A stretch of 64,000 bases of DNA from an uncultured archaeon (GCA_938042195.1 CALIRQ010000019.1:1-64000); one strand, 5' to 3'; counted from the stretch's first letter, positions 1 through 10,082 are shown. Notes: generated by a model not told the origin, from the sequence alone. Translations and numbers: made by a program.

Positions 1-38
1 TCGATGGATGCGAATCGGCCCTCGAAGGGCTCGAGCGA

Positions 39-527
39 TCAGATCGCCCCTATGAGCCTCAAGAGGATCGGGATCACTGTCGCGCCCCATACGATCAGGA
101 TCGTACCTATAGTCCATCTGAAGTTGCTCGATGCCTCCGCCCTCAATTGGCCCATCTCGGATCTCAATTGGCCTAGCTCGGATCTCATCTCGGCCCTCAA
201 TTGGCCTATCTCGGATCTAAGCTGGCCCATCTCGGATCTGAGCGCATGGATCTCCCCCATCACCTCGGCCCTGAGCTGCCCTATCTCGCCTCTAAGCTCG
301 GATCTGATGCCACCGATCTCGCTCATCACCTCGGCCCTGAGGCGTTCCATGTCGGCCCTCAATTCGGCCCTGAGCTCGGCCAAATCCCTCTTCGTCGCAA
401 CATCGGCCATGATCGCGTTTATAATCGCCAGCCTAACGTCTGGGTCCGTGGCCAATAGCTCGGCTATCCTTTTCCTGGCCTTAGGATCCCTTTCGAGCTC
501 CTTTGCAAGCCCCTCTGACAACGACAT
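39..527 (-). CDS. Heptad-repeat coiled-coil protein with C-terminal transmembrane helix
   Basis: Translated ORF shows repeated QLRSEIGQLRAEM-type heptads and a hydrophobic C-terminus (WTIGTILIVWGATVIPILLRLIGAI). Confidence 0.7.
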   Translation of the reverse strand: MSLSEGLAKELERDPKARKRIAELLATDPDVRLAIINAIMADVATKRDLAELRAELRADMERLRAEVMSEIGGIRSELRGEIGQLRAEVMGEIHALRSEMGQLRSEIGQLRAEMRSELGQLRSEMGQLRAEASSNFRWTIGTILIVWGATVIPILLRLIGAI

Positions 528-733
528 CGGGGGTTCCGGCGGATTGTGGCCTCCGCAGCCTATAAAAGGGCTTCGATGCCGGTAAAGGGCCGGCCGCCGA
601 GGGTGATGCGCAAGGGGCTACCGCGCGGCCTGGGGGCCTCGGGAATTGCGCAAAACCCGCTTAAATGGCATAAATCCGGCCATCGGGAACCTTTAATACG
701 ATTCAAGGGGATCGATGGGCGAAAGGGATCCCG

Positions 734-1363
734 GTGAAGGGCTTGGATCCCCTATCGTTCCAACCGATGATCGCCATATGCGGCCTATTATCGGAGGGGC
801 TCTCATCGATCTTCAAGCGAAGGGATAAGGAGGATCGCATCCGGCTCGAGGGCCCGGCGAAGGGGCCATCCGGCCCGGCCCCCACCCTGGATGAATTGAA
901 GCGGGAATTGGCCCTGCCGATGCTCAGGAGGCAGATAGCCTCCTTCGCGGTCGATGCCCTTCGGGATGCCGTTGCCAAGGGGATGGGGGGCCCGGAGCTG
1001 AGGGATCTCCTTAAGCGTTACGAGGAGGAGCTTAGGGCCTTGGACGAGGCCATATACCCGAAGGAGGTGGAGCTCAAGATCCTGGAGCTGGAGGAGGCGA
1101 AGGGGAGGCTGAGGGAGTTCCTGGAGGCGAGGATCGCGGAGATAGATTCCAAGATAGCGGAGCTGAGGAGGTCCTTGGAGCTCGGGACCAAGGCCGAGCT
1201 GGATTTCGAGGCCCCGAGGCCGGAGGATTACGAGGGCAAGGTGAGGGCCCTGATCAAGGACCTCGATAGGAGGGGCGGGGAGCTCGAGAAGGAGCTCGAG
1301 GCCATAAATAAGGAGGTCCTCTCGGCCCTGGAGCGGCTGGAGAGGCTGGGGGCGGAGGGTTGA
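734..1363 (+). CDS. Hypothetical coiled-coil protein
   Basis: Glu/Leu/Arg-rich helical protein ending at rpiA with a short overlap; start uncertain. Confidence 0.6.
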   Translation: MKGLDPLSFQPMIAICGLLSEGLSSIFKRRDKEDRIRLEGPAKGPSGPAPTLDELKRELALPMLRRQIASFAVDALRDAVAKGMGGPELRDLLKRYEEELRALDEAIYPKEVELKILELEEAKGRLREFLEARIAEIDSKIAELRRSLELGTKAELDFEAPRPEDYEGKVRALIKDLDRRGGELEKELEAINKEVLSALERLERLGAEG

Positions 1364-2058
1364 GGGCGGATCGGCTCGAGGCCGCCAAGAGGGCGGCCGC
1401 GGAGAGGGCCTCGGCCTTGGTCCGGAGCGGCCAAGTCGTCGGCCTCGGCAGCGGCAGCACGATGGCGCTGGTCGTTGAGGCGTTGGCCAAGAGGGCCGAG
1501 GGGGAGGGGCTAAGGGCCGAATTCGTGCCGTCCTCGTATCAAATCCAGCTCTTGGCCATCGAGAAGGGGCTGAGGATCGTGGACTTCATGGGGGTCGATG
1601 GGATCGATTTGGCCATAGATGGCGCGGATCAGGTGGATCGGGAGCTGAACCTCGTGAAGGGGGGAGGCGGGGCCCTAACGAGGGAGAAGATAATAGATGC
1701 CTTCGCCTCGGAGCTCGTCGTAGTCGTCGATGAGGGCAAGCTCTCCGATCGGCTGGGGATCGGCCAACCGATACCGATCGAGGTCCTCCCCTTCGCCCTG
1801 CCGTTGGCCATCAGGGAGGTCAAGAGGATCGGGGGTAAGCCGAGCCTGAGGTTTGGGACCGGAAAGGTCGGGCCCGTGGTCACCGATAATGGGGGCTTGA
1901 TCCTCGATGCCGACTTCGGCCCGATAGCCGACCCCAAGCGCCTCGAGGCCGAGCTGAAATCCATACCGGGCGTTGTGGAAACCGGGATATTCGCCGGCAT
2001 GGCCCGAAGGGTCTACGTCGGAAGGGCCGATGGCACCGTGGAGGTCTTGGAGAGATGA
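1360..2058 (+). CDS. rpiA: Ribose-5-phosphate isomerase A
   Basis: Motifs VGLGSGSTMALVVEAL, DGIDLAIDGADQVD, VKGGGGALTREKI. Confidence 0.95.
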   Translation: MRADRLEAAKRAAAERASALVRSGQVVGLGSGSTMALVVEALAKRAEGEGLRAEFVPSSYQIQLLAIEKGLRIVDFMGVDGIDLAIDGADQVDRELNLVKGGGGALTREKIIDAFASELVVVVDEGKLSDRLGIGQPIPIEVLPFALPLAIREVKRIGGKPSLRFGTGKVGPVVTDNGGLILDADFGPIADPKRLEAELKSIPGVVETGIFAGMARRVYVGRADGTVEVLER

Positions 2059-2060
2059 GG

Positions 2061-2191
2061 TGCCGAGGGCGGGATTCCCGGCTTTTTGGCTGTCGAACCC
2101 GCGACCTCTGGATCGCCCAGAGGGGCTCAATCCCTTATGAGTCCAGCGCTTTGGCCCTTTCGGGCTCTGACCGCAGCTGAGCCACCTCGGC
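2061..2191 (-). tRNA. tRNA-Met (CAT, elongator type) with three apparent introns (D-arm, anticodon 37/38, T-loop)
   Basis: Minus strand GCCGAGG...CCTCGGC acceptor. Removing 16, 22 and 17 nt gives a 76-nt cloverleaf: GCCGAGGTGGCTCAGCTGCGGTCAGAGCGCTGGACTCATAATCCAGAGGTCGCGGGTTCGA(A/C)TCCCGCCCTCGGCA. Confidence 0.85.
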
Positions 2192-2319
2192 ATGTTGCCT
2201 CAGCGATGAAGCGGTAAAAAAGTTTAATGGAGAGCGGCGGGCTCCGCGCCCGGGCCATTGGCTTTTTAAATGGATGGCCGAAATCCCAAGGGCGGTGGCG
2301 ATGCCCTTTGGGGCGATAT

Positions 2320-3531
2320 TTGAGGATCGAGGACCTCGACCTGGGGGATAAGGCCGTTTTCCTCAGGGTCGATATAAATTCGCCGATCGATCCCAAGACC
2401 GGCCGCCTCCTCGACGATACCAGGATCAAAGCGATCAAGGGGACTTTGGAAGCCCTCTCGGGATCGAGGGTCGTCATCGGGGCTCATCAGGGCAGGCCCG
2501 GCGACGAGGATTTCACATCCCTTAGGGCCCACGCGGAGCTGATGGAGGATACCATCGGGAGGCGCGTCGAGTTCGTCGAGGATATATTCGGCCCCTTGGC
2601 CAGGAGGGCCATAGGGGAGTTGAAGGCGGGCGATATACTCCTCTTGGAGAACCTGAGGTTCGCCTCCGAGGAGGTCCTGGATGCCCCGCCCGAGGTTCTC
2701 GCCAAGACCCACTTGGTCAGGAACCTGGCCCCGCTCCTCGACGCCTACGTCAACGATGCCTTCGCGACGGCCCATAGGGCCAGCGCCTCCATGGTGGGCT
2801 TCCCGGAGGTGTTGCCCTCGGCGGCCGGGAAGCTGATGGAGAGGGAGTTGGGGGCCTTGGAGGCGATAACCGAATCCCCGAGGAGGCCCTGCGTCTTCCT
2901 CATCGGCGGGGCCAAGGTGGAGGACAAGGTCCCGGTCGTGAGGAGCGCGCTCGAGCGCGGATATGCGGATAAGGTCCTGGTGGGGGGAATTGTCGCGAAG
3001 GTCTTCTTAAGGGCGGCGGGCTTCGCGCTCGGAAATGGGGATGAGGCGGCCCTTTCCAAGAGGGCGGCCCTCGTGGAGATGGCGAAGGGGCTCGTTGGGA
3101 AATGGGGGGATAGGATCGCGATGCCGAGGGATGTCGCCGTGAAGCGCGATGGGGGAAGGGCCGAGGTGCCGATCGAAAGGATGCGCGAGTTCGATTCCTC
3201 GATGGACCTGGGGATGGCGACGATCGAGGAGTATCGCTCCATCATAAGCGGGGCCGGGACGATCGTGGCGAACGGCCCGATGGGGGTCTTCGAGGAGGAG
3301 GGCTTCGCGCTGGGCACCAAGGCCGTATTGGAGGCGATCGCCAACTCCAAGGCCTTCAAGGTGATCGGCGGTGGCCACTTGGCCGCCCTGGCCCAAGAGC
3401 TGGGGATATCGGATAAATTCTCCCACGTGAGCACCGGCGGCGGGGCGCTGCTCAAGCTCCTCTCGGGCGGATCCCTCCCGGCCCTCGAGGCCCTTGAGAG
3501 GGCGGCCGAGAGGTTTCGGCCCAAGGCCTAG
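2320..3531 (+). CDS. pgk: Phosphoglycerate kinase
   Basis: FLRVDINSP, GAHQGRPG, FLIGGAKVEDK, GGGHLAALAQELG motifs; TTG at 2320 is the likely start. Confidence 0.95.
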   Translation: MRIEDLDLGDKAVFLRVDINSPIDPKTGRLLDDTRIKAIKGTLEALSGSRVVIGAHQGRPGDEDFTSLRAHAELMEDTIGRRVEFVEDIFGPLARRAIGELKAGDILLLENLRFASEEVLDAPPEVLAKTHLVRNLAPLLDAYVNDAFATAHRASASMVGFPEVLPSAAGKLMERELGALEAITESPRRPCVFLIGGAKVEDKVPVVRSALERGYADKVLVGGIVAKVFLRAAGFALGNGDEAALSKRAALVEMAKGLVGKWGDRIAMPRDVAVKRDGGRAEVPIERMREFDSSMDLGMATIEEYRSIISGAGTIVANGPMGVFEEEGFALGTKAVLEAIANSKAFKVIGGGHLAALAQELGISDKFSHVSTGGGALLKLLSGGSLPALEALERAAERFRPKA

Positions 3532-3590
3532 CGGATCGATGCCCAGCGCCCCCGATGCCTATTTAACCGCCGGCGATCCATGATCGGCGG

Positions 3591-4547
3591 ATGCGATGGC
3601 ATCGGATGGTGATGGGTGGTTTGAGCCCGGAGGCCATTTCCCCGGATAGGACCAAGGTGGGTTGGATAGGGACCGGGGTGATGGGCAAGCCGATGTGCGG
3701 CCACATCCTAAGGGCCGGTTATCGGGTCATCGTCCATAACAGGACCAAGGCGAAGGCGGAGGAGTTGATCGCGAGGGGCGCCAAATGGGCCGGGAGCCCA
3801 AGGGAGGTGGCCGAGGAGGCCGATGTGATCTTCACGATGGTGGGCTATCCCGAGGACGTTAGGGAGGTATATTTGGGCCCTAACGGCATCTTGGCCGGGG
3901 CCAAGGAGGGCTCGATAATGATCGATATGAGCACCAGCCAACCCTCCTTGGCCGCCGAGATATACTCCAAGGCGAGGGCCATCGGCGCCCACGCCCTGGA
4001 TGCGCCGGTATCGGGCGGCGATATCGGGGCCAAGGAGGCGACCCTTTCCATAATGATCGGGGGGGATAGGGATATCGCGGAGCGCGTCAAGCCCCTTTTC
4101 CAGCTCATGGGGAAGAGCATCAGATATATGGGGCCCGCCGGGTCGGGCCAAAGCACCAAGCTTTGCAATCAAATCCTAATCGCTTCCACGATGATAGGCG
4201 TTGTGGAATGCCTCCTCTACGCCCATAAATCCGGCTTGGACTTGATGGATGTGATAGCGGCCGTTGGGAGCGGCGCGGCCGGGTGCTGGTCGATAAACAA
4301 TCTCGGGCCGAGGATCGTGAGGAGGGATTTCGATCCGGGGTTCATGGTCGAGCATTTCGTCAAGGACATGGGCATAGCCCTGGAGGAGGCGAGGAGGATG
4401 AACTTGGCCCTGCCCGGGCTCGCGATGGCGCATCAATTCTACGTAGCCCTCAAGGCCAAGGGCAAGGGAAGGCTGGGGACGCAGGCGCTCGCGCTGGTCC
4501 TGGAGGAGTTGAACAACGCCAGGATCGAGGGGGGCCCTAATCGCTAG
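3591..4547 (+). CDS. NAD(P)-dependent 3-hydroxyisobutyrate dehydrogenase-family oxidoreductase
   Basis: GWIGTGVMGKPMCGHILRAGY Rossmann motif, DAPVSGGDIGAKEATLSIMIGG. Confidence 0.9.
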   Translation: MRWHRMVMGGLSPEAISPDRTKVGWIGTGVMGKPMCGHILRAGYRVIVHNRTKAKAEELIARGAKWAGSPREVAEEADVIFTMVGYPEDVREVYLGPNGILAGAKEGSIMIDMSTSQPSLAAEIYSKARAIGAHALDAPVSGGDIGAKEATLSIMIGGDRDIAERVKPLFQLMGKSIRYMGPAGSGQSTKLCNQILIASTMIGVVECLLYAHKSGLDLMDVIAAVGSGAAGCWSINNLGPRIVRRDFDPGFMVEHFVKDMGIALEEARRMNLALPGLAMAHQFYVALKAKGKGRLGTQALALVLEELNNARIEGGPNR

Positions 4548-6063
4548 CGACCTCGAGCTGCAGGTTTAGCCTCTTGCACAGCTTCAGGATCCTGTTCTGG
4601 CATTTCTTAAGATAGGCCCTCTTGTATTCGGATGGTATGAAGAGCCTCACCGCCTCCTCGTCGATGTCCACATCGTACTCCGGAACGTGCCTCGATAGGA
4701 TCTTGGCTATCAGGGCCCTGTTCCGATCGCCCCCCTCGCCCGCCGGCCTCTTGATCGGGACTACGAAGGTCCTCTCGCCGAATACGTAGAGCTCGTACTC
4801 CACCTCCCCCGTCATGAAGTTCTTCACGAGGACCGTAGGCCTCGCGAGGTCCCCCCTCCTCAGCCCGGCCGGCACCTTCACCGTCATCTCCAAGGTGTGG
4901 ATCTTGGAAACGATCCCCCCATCCATGAAGATCACCGTATCCACTATCGATGGCAGGACGCCCACGTCGACCTTATTCGCCACCCTTTGGATGGCGTCTA
5001 TCGGGTTCGTCGCGTGGATGACGCCCACCATGCCTATCCCGGCGAACCTCAAGTCGATGAATACCTTGAAATCCTCCTCGTCCCGCATCTCGTCGAATAT
5101 TGTATAATCGGGCCTGCTGAGGAGGAGGACGTCGTGGAGCTCCCCCTCCCTCGAGGCGCTTTTGGAATATTGCGTTATATCCGGCGGGAGCTGGAGGTCC
5201 CTGGGGCTCTCTATGGTCTTCACGACCTTGTTCAAGGACCTATAATGCTCCGCCAGGGCTTGGGCGAAGGTGCTCTTCCCCATCCCCGGCGGGCCCGCTA
5301 TCATTATCCCCTCCGCCCCGCCCTCGAGGCGCTCGACCAGCCTCGGGGGGAGGTTGTAATCCTTCAGCCTCCTCCTCAATATCGGCCTGACGACTGTTAT
5401 CTCGAGGCCATCGGAGAACGGGGGCCTGGTTATGACTATCCTATAGTCCCTGAGCTGCATTATGGTGGCGCCGGGCTTGCTGACCTCTATGAAAGCCTCC
5501 TCGCCCAAGGAGGCGTAAACGTCCTGGGTTATCTGCGATACGATCATCTCCAGGTCCTCCCTCGAAAGCGGATCGCTCCCGAGGTTTTCGAAGAACCATT
5601 TCGATGGCGCCCCCCTCTTCACCCTCGGGGGGACGCCCTCCTTCAGGTGGAGGCTCATGACGTCGCCGGAGAATACCTCCCCGAGCTTCAGGATGCGCTC
5701 CGGCGATTCGTAAACAACCTTCGCCCCCAATGCCTCCGCCAACCTAGCCATTATGGGATCGCAGGTCACTATGGAGGCGTTTAGGGCGAGGGCCATCTCG
5801 CTCAGGGCCCGCCTCATGCCGTTGCCCGCTTGGGCCCCATCGCCCACGTACTCCAGCCCAACGCCCGCCTCGGCGCAAGCGATCCTGAGCTCGTTCAGGC
5901 CCGAGATCCCGGATAGATCCCCCGAATCGCCCTTCGCCTCCAAGCTCGATAGGATGCCCCTGTGGATCAATATCTTGCCCCCTATCTTCCCCTGCCTCAG
6001 CATCCGGGGTACCGCTTTGATCCTTATGGCCGATTCGTCCGGGATATATGCCATAGGAGACAT
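4537..6063 (-). CDS. PIN-domain ATPase (PilT-type ATPase with KH-like C-terminus)
   Basis: N-terminal PIN-like region (VTCDPIMARLAEALGAKVVYE), Walker A GPPGMGKSTFAQAL. Confidence 0.85.
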   Translation of the reverse strand: MSPMAYIPDESAIRIKAVPRMLRQGKIGGKILIHRGILSSLEAKGDSGDLSGISGLNELRIACAEAGVGLEYVGDGAQAGNGMRRALSEMALALNASIVTCDPIMARLAEALGAKVVYESPERILKLGEVFSGDVMSLHLKEGVPPRVKRGAPSKWFFENLGSDPLSREDLEMIVSQITQDVYASLGEEAFIEVSKPGATIMQLRDYRIVITRPPFSDGLEITVVRPILRRRLKDYNLPPRLVERLEGGAEGIMIAGPPGMGKSTFAQALAEHYRSLNKVVKTIESPRDLQLPPDITQYSKSASREGELHDVLLLSRPDYTIFDEMRDEEDFKVFIDLRFAGIGMVGVIHATNPIDAIQRVANKVDVGVLPSIVDTVIFMDGGIVSKIHTLEMTVKVPAGLRRGDLARPTVLVKNFMTGEVEYELYVFGERTFVVPIKRPAGEGGDRNRALIAKILSRHVPEYDVDIDEEAVRLFIPSEYKRAYLKKCQNRILKLCKRLNLQLEVASD

Positions 6064-6152
6064 CCTTTCTGGCTTGCCCGAATCATTGGGCTTGGAGAGC
6101 GAGCTCGGAACTCCCTTATAAACCGCTCCCCTCGCCCCTCGGCCGCCGGGGA

Positions 6153-7856
6153 TTGGAAACCTTTAAGAGGATCCCCATGGATCCCCTTTCAAGAGTTGTT
6201 GGGGATTGGGTGAACGTAAAATCGGTTGATGGAGAGGGGGCCCCCGGATGGGGGCTCCGGAAGTCGGAGCGGTTGATAATATACGATACGACGCTCCGGG
6301 ATGGAAACCAAGCTTTCGCCGTTAATTTCTCCGTGGAGGATAAGCTGAAGATAGCCAGGAAGCTCGACGAATTGGGAGTCGATTACATAGAGGGGGGATG
6401 GCCGAACCCAACGAACCCGAGCGAGCTGGAGTTCTTCAAAAGGGTCAAGCGCGAGGGGCTGAGCGCCAAGGTGGCAGCGTTCGGCATGACGAGAAAGCCC
6501 GGGTCCAAGCCCGAGGGGGATCCGAACCTGAACTCCCTCCTCGAGGCCGAGCCGGATTGCGTCACCATCTTCGGGAAGACTTGGAGGCTCCACGTCGAGA
6601 GGGTCTTGGAAACGACGGCCGAGGAGAACTTGGCCATGATAGCCAGCTCGATTGAGTACATAAAGGCGCACGGCTACGAGGTCATCTACGATGCGGAGCA
6701 CTTCTTCGATGGCTATAAGGACGATCCATATTATGCCATGGAAACGCTGAGGGCCGCCTCCGAGGGCGGGGCGGATCAAATAGTCCTTTGCGATACGAGG
6801 GGGGCGTCCCTGCCGATGGAGGTCTTCAGGGCCACCGAGGGGGTCGCCAAGGAGTTTCGGGATAGCGTGATAGGCATACATGCCCATAACGATAAGGGCT
6901 TGGCTACCGCCAATTCCCTTTTCGCCATTATGGCGGGCGCGAGGCACGTGCAAGGAACCATAAACGGCATAGGAGAGAGGTGCGGCAACGCCGACCTGAT
7001 CGAGGTCCTCGGCAACGCGAAGCTGAGCCTGGGGATGGATTTGGAACTGGACCTCTCGGCCCTCTCCAAGGTATCCAGCTACGTCTACGAGATATCCGGG
7101 CTGAGCCCGAACGATCGCCAGCCCTTCGTTGGAAGATGCGCCTTCGCCCATAAGGGAGGGGTCCACGGCCACGCGGTTTTGAAATGCCCCGAGGCGTACG
7201 AGTTCGTGGATCCGGCCGTCCTCGGCGGGAGCCGGTTCATATTGGTATCCTCCCAAGCCGGGAGGGCCAACCTATTGGCCAAGGCCAAGGAGTTCGGATA
7301 CGACCTCGAGAAGGACGATCCCAGGTTGGCGAAGATCCTCGAGAAGGTCAAGGAGATGGAGGGGGAGGGATATCATTTCGAGAACGCCGATGCCACCCTC
7401 GACCTCGTCTTGGCGAAATGCCTCGGGGCCGATCCGAAGCATTTCGACATAGAGGGTTGGAGGGTCATAGTGAGCGGGGGGAGGGAGGGCGTTTCATCCG
7501 AAAGCACCGTAAAGCTCAGGGTCGATGGGGAGGAGCTCCTGACGGCCTCGGAGGGGAATGGGCCCGTTAACGCCTTCGACCTAGCCCTCAGGAAGGCCTT
7601 GGAATCGAAGTATCGGGAGCTGTCGGGCGTGAGCCTCGCGGGGTATAGGGTCAGGGAGATAGACGTGGAGCAGGGAACCGCCGCGAAGGTCAGGGTCCAT
7701 ATAGAGTTCGAGGCCGATGGCAAGAGGTGGTCCACGGTGGGCGTTTCGACGAATATCCTAGAGGCCAGCAAGGAGGCGCTCGAGGATGGCTACCTCTATT
7801 ACCTATATAGGATTAGGGATAAAAAAGGGATGGGGGAAGGCGTTAGAGCGGTTTAG
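6153..7856 (+). CDS. Citramalate synthase / 2-isopropylmalate synthase family protein
   Basis: YDTTLRDGNQAFAVNFSVEDKLKIARKLDELGVDYIEGGWP and HAHNDKGLATANS motifs; C-terminal allosteric domain. Confidence 0.9.
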   Translation: METFKRIPMDPLSRVVGDWVNVKSVDGEGAPGWGLRKSERLIIYDTTLRDGNQAFAVNFSVEDKLKIARKLDELGVDYIEGGWPNPTNPSELEFFKRVKREGLSAKVAAFGMTRKPGSKPEGDPNLNSLLEAEPDCVTIFGKTWRLHVERVLETTAEENLAMIASSIEYIKAHGYEVIYDAEHFFDGYKDDPYYAMETLRAASEGGADQIVLCDTRGASLPMEVFRATEGVAKEFRDSVIGIHAHNDKGLATANSLFAIMAGARHVQGTINGIGERCGNADLIEVLGNAKLSLGMDLELDLSALSKVSSYVYEISGLSPNDRQPFVGRCAFAHKGGVHGHAVLKCPEAYEFVDPAVLGGSRFILVSSQAGRANLLAKAKEFGYDLEKDDPRLAKILEKVKEMEGEGYHFENADATLDLVLAKCLGADPKHFDIEGWRVIVSGGREGVSSESTVKLRVDGEELLTASEGNGPVNAFDLALRKALESKYRELSGVSLAGYRVREIDVEQGTAAKVRVHIEFEADGKRWSTVGVSTNILEASKEALEDGYLYYLYRIRDKKGMGEGVRAV

Positions 7857-7859
7857 GGA

Positions 7860-9527
7860 TTAATCGCTGGAGCTCTCGCTTTCGCTTTCGCTCTCGCCTT
7901 TGCCCTTGGATGGCGGGGAGGGGGTCTCCTTAGACTTCCCGGCCGCTATGACGTCGTCGATCCTCAATATCATCGAGGCCGCCTCGGTGGCGGATTTGAT
8001 GACCTGCTCCTTAACGACCAATGGCTCGATCACGTTGTTCTTATACATCTCCTCGACCTTTCCGCTGAACGGGTTCACCCCGGCCCACTTCTCGCCCTTC
8101 TCATGGCGGGACCTCAGCTCGACGAGTATATCGATCGGATCCAAGCCCGCGTTCTCCGCCAAGGTTATGGGTATCTCCTCCAGGGCCTCGGCGAATGCCA
8201 TTACGGCGAGCTGTTCCCGCCCGGAGAGGGAGCCGGCGAAGCGCTTGAGCTGAACGGCCACCTCCATCTCCGGGGCTCCGCCGCCCGCGACGATCATCGG
8301 CGTTTGAACGACGTCCCTGACTACCGCCAGCGCGTCGTGTATGCCCCTCTCCACCTCATCGACTATGCGCTCGGCGCCTCCCCTCACCAATATCGTGACG
8401 GACCTCGACTCCTTGCACCCCTCAATGAACGTCATCTTATCGTCAGCGACCTTCCTCTCCTCAACCAGCTTCGCGCTGCCCAAATCCGAGGGCTTCAGGT
8501 CCTCTATGTTCGTTACGATCTTCCCGCCGGTCGCCTTGGCGAGCTTCTCCATATCCGATTGCTTGGCCCTCCTCACGGCCAATATGCCCTTCTTGGCCAG
8601 GAAGTGCTGGGCTATGTCATCGATGCCCTTCTCGCATATAAGGACGTTCGCGCCGGTCGATGCGACCTTCTCCACCATGTTCCTAAGGATCCTTTCCTCC
8701 TCATCGAGGAAGGCCTTCATCTGGTTCGGGTCTTGGATGTTTATCTTCGCATCGAACTCCGTCTTCTCCACCTCCAACGGGCAGTTGAGGAGGGCTATCT
8801 TCGCGTTCTCGATGCGCTTCGGCATCCCGGGATGGACCACCTCCTTGTCGAGCACTATGCCGTCTATCAGCTTGGTATCCGTCACCGAACCCCCGGCCTT
8901 CTTCTCGACCTTTACGTCATCGATGTCCACCTTGTATCCCTCGGGGGTCCTCTGCGCCACCTTCAGTATCGCCTCTACGGCCATGTCGGCTATCAGGTCA
9001 GCGTGCTCAGCGGATGCCTTGCTCGCTTGGGAAACCGCGGCGATCCTCCTCAGGACCGCCTTATCGGTCGGGTTCACATCGATGGCGATCTTCCTGAGAA
9101 CCTCCAAGGACTTCTCGGCCGCCTTGGCGAACCCATCCACTATTATCGTCGGATGGACCTCCTTCTCTATCAAGTCCTCGGCCCTCTCCAGGAGGGCGCC
9201 GGCCAGCACGACCGCCGTAGTCGTCCCATCGCCGACCTCGTCGTCCTGGGCCTTCGCCACCTCGGCCATCATCTTCGCGGCCGGGTGCTGTATGTCCATC
9301 TCCTTCAGCATGACGGCTCCGTCCCCGGTTATGGTGACGTCCCCGAAGCTCGAAACGAGCATCTTGTCCATGCCCCTGGGCCCCAAGGACGACTTGAGGC
9401 TCTCGGCGATTACCCTCGCCGCCATTATGTTGGCCCTTTGGGCATCCCTTCCCCTAGCCCTCGTGGTACCCTCCTTCAATATCAGCACGGGTACCCCTCC
9501 TATGGAGGCGGGCACGGCTTCTGCCAA
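7860..9527 (-). CDS. Thermosome subunit (group II chaperonin)
   Basis: SSLGPRGMDKMLV, DGAVMLKEM, GDGTTTAVVLAG, GGGAPEMEVA motifs. Confidence 0.97.
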   Translation of the reverse strand: MAEAVPASIGGVPVLILKEGTTRARGRDAQRANIMAARVIAESLKSSLGPRGMDKMLVSSFGDVTITGDGAVMLKEMDIQHPAAKMMAEVAKAQDDEVGDGTTTAVVLAGALLERAEDLIEKEVHPTIIVDGFAKAAEKSLEVLRKIAIDVNPTDKAVLRRIAAVSQASKASAEHADLIADMAVEAILKVAQRTPEGYKVDIDDVKVEKKAGGSVTDTKLIDGIVLDKEVVHPGMPKRIENAKIALLNCPLEVEKTEFDAKINIQDPNQMKAFLDEEERILRNMVEKVASTGANVLICEKGIDDIAQHFLAKKGILAVRRAKQSDMEKLAKATGGKIVTNIEDLKPSDLGSAKLVEERKVADDKMTFIEGCKESRSVTILVRGGAERIVDEVERGIHDALAVVRDVVQTPMIVAGGGAPEMEVAVQLKRFAGSLSGREQLAVMAFAEALEEIPITLAENAGLDPIDILVELRSRHEKGEKWAGVNPFSGKVEEMYKNNVIEPLVVKEQVIKSATEAASMILRIDDVIAAGKSKETPSPPSKGKGESESESESSSD

Positions 9528-9671
9528 CTTTGACCACCTCAGGTTTTCCGACCTTTGGAGGAGAAAAAGGCCCGAGATATAAACTTTTTACCTTTCCGAC
9601 CAACCATCTCCGGAAGCCCGCTCGAGCGGCCTCCGCCGCGCCGATTGGAAGTCCCTATGGCCCGGATCGGA

Positions 9672-10082
9672 TCAGGTCGAGATCGGGCCGCAACTGATGA
9701 CCTCGGCCACTCCCTCCCGCTCCAATAAAGCCTTGAGCTCTTCCGGCCCCAAGGGGCATTTGGAAACGTCCATTATGGCGTGCCATTCGGCCGATTCCCC
9801 CCTCCTCAGGGTCCTAGATTGGCTCCAGAGGAGGTCGATGCCCTTCGAGGCCAATATCGCCGCGACGCTCGCGAGCGCCCCGGGCTCATCCCTCAGGCGG
9901 ACCCTCAGCTCCGATAGCTTAGCGCCGTGGTCCGCGAAGGGCAGGACCCTTATCTCCTTGGTCTTCGGCTCCGCGATCAATAGGAACGACATGCCCTCGG
10001 AGAGGCCGAGCATATCCCTTATCGAGGAGGGCAGGAGTATCCTGCCCTTGGAATCCATTCTCACTATCTCGGATACCCTCAT
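9672..10082 (-). CDS. AbrB/SpoVT N-terminal domain fused to ACT domain; putative transcriptional regulator
   Basis: VRMDSKGRILLPSSIRDMLGL (AbrB-like) then LRVRLRDEPGALASVAAILASKGIDLLW (ACT-like); divergent from the his operon. Confidence 0.85.
   Translation of the reverse strand: MRVSEIVRMDSKGRILLPSSIRDMLGLSEGMSFLLIAEPKTKEIRVLPFADHGAKLSELRVRLRDEPGALASVAAILASKGIDLLWSQSRTLRRGESAEWHAIMDVSKCPLGPEELKALLEREGVAEVISCGPIST

Noticed and set aside
1675-2193. Minus ORF covering rpiA 3' end and the tRNA-Met locus
   Set aside because: Overlaps a recognised CDS and tRNA; no family-like motifs.
8103-9533. 476-aa ORF antisense to the thermosome gene, and similar long antisense ORFs (e.g. 8341..9582, 4897..5784)
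   Set aside because: Low-complexity translations opposite clearly conserved genes; expected from high GC and codon bias.
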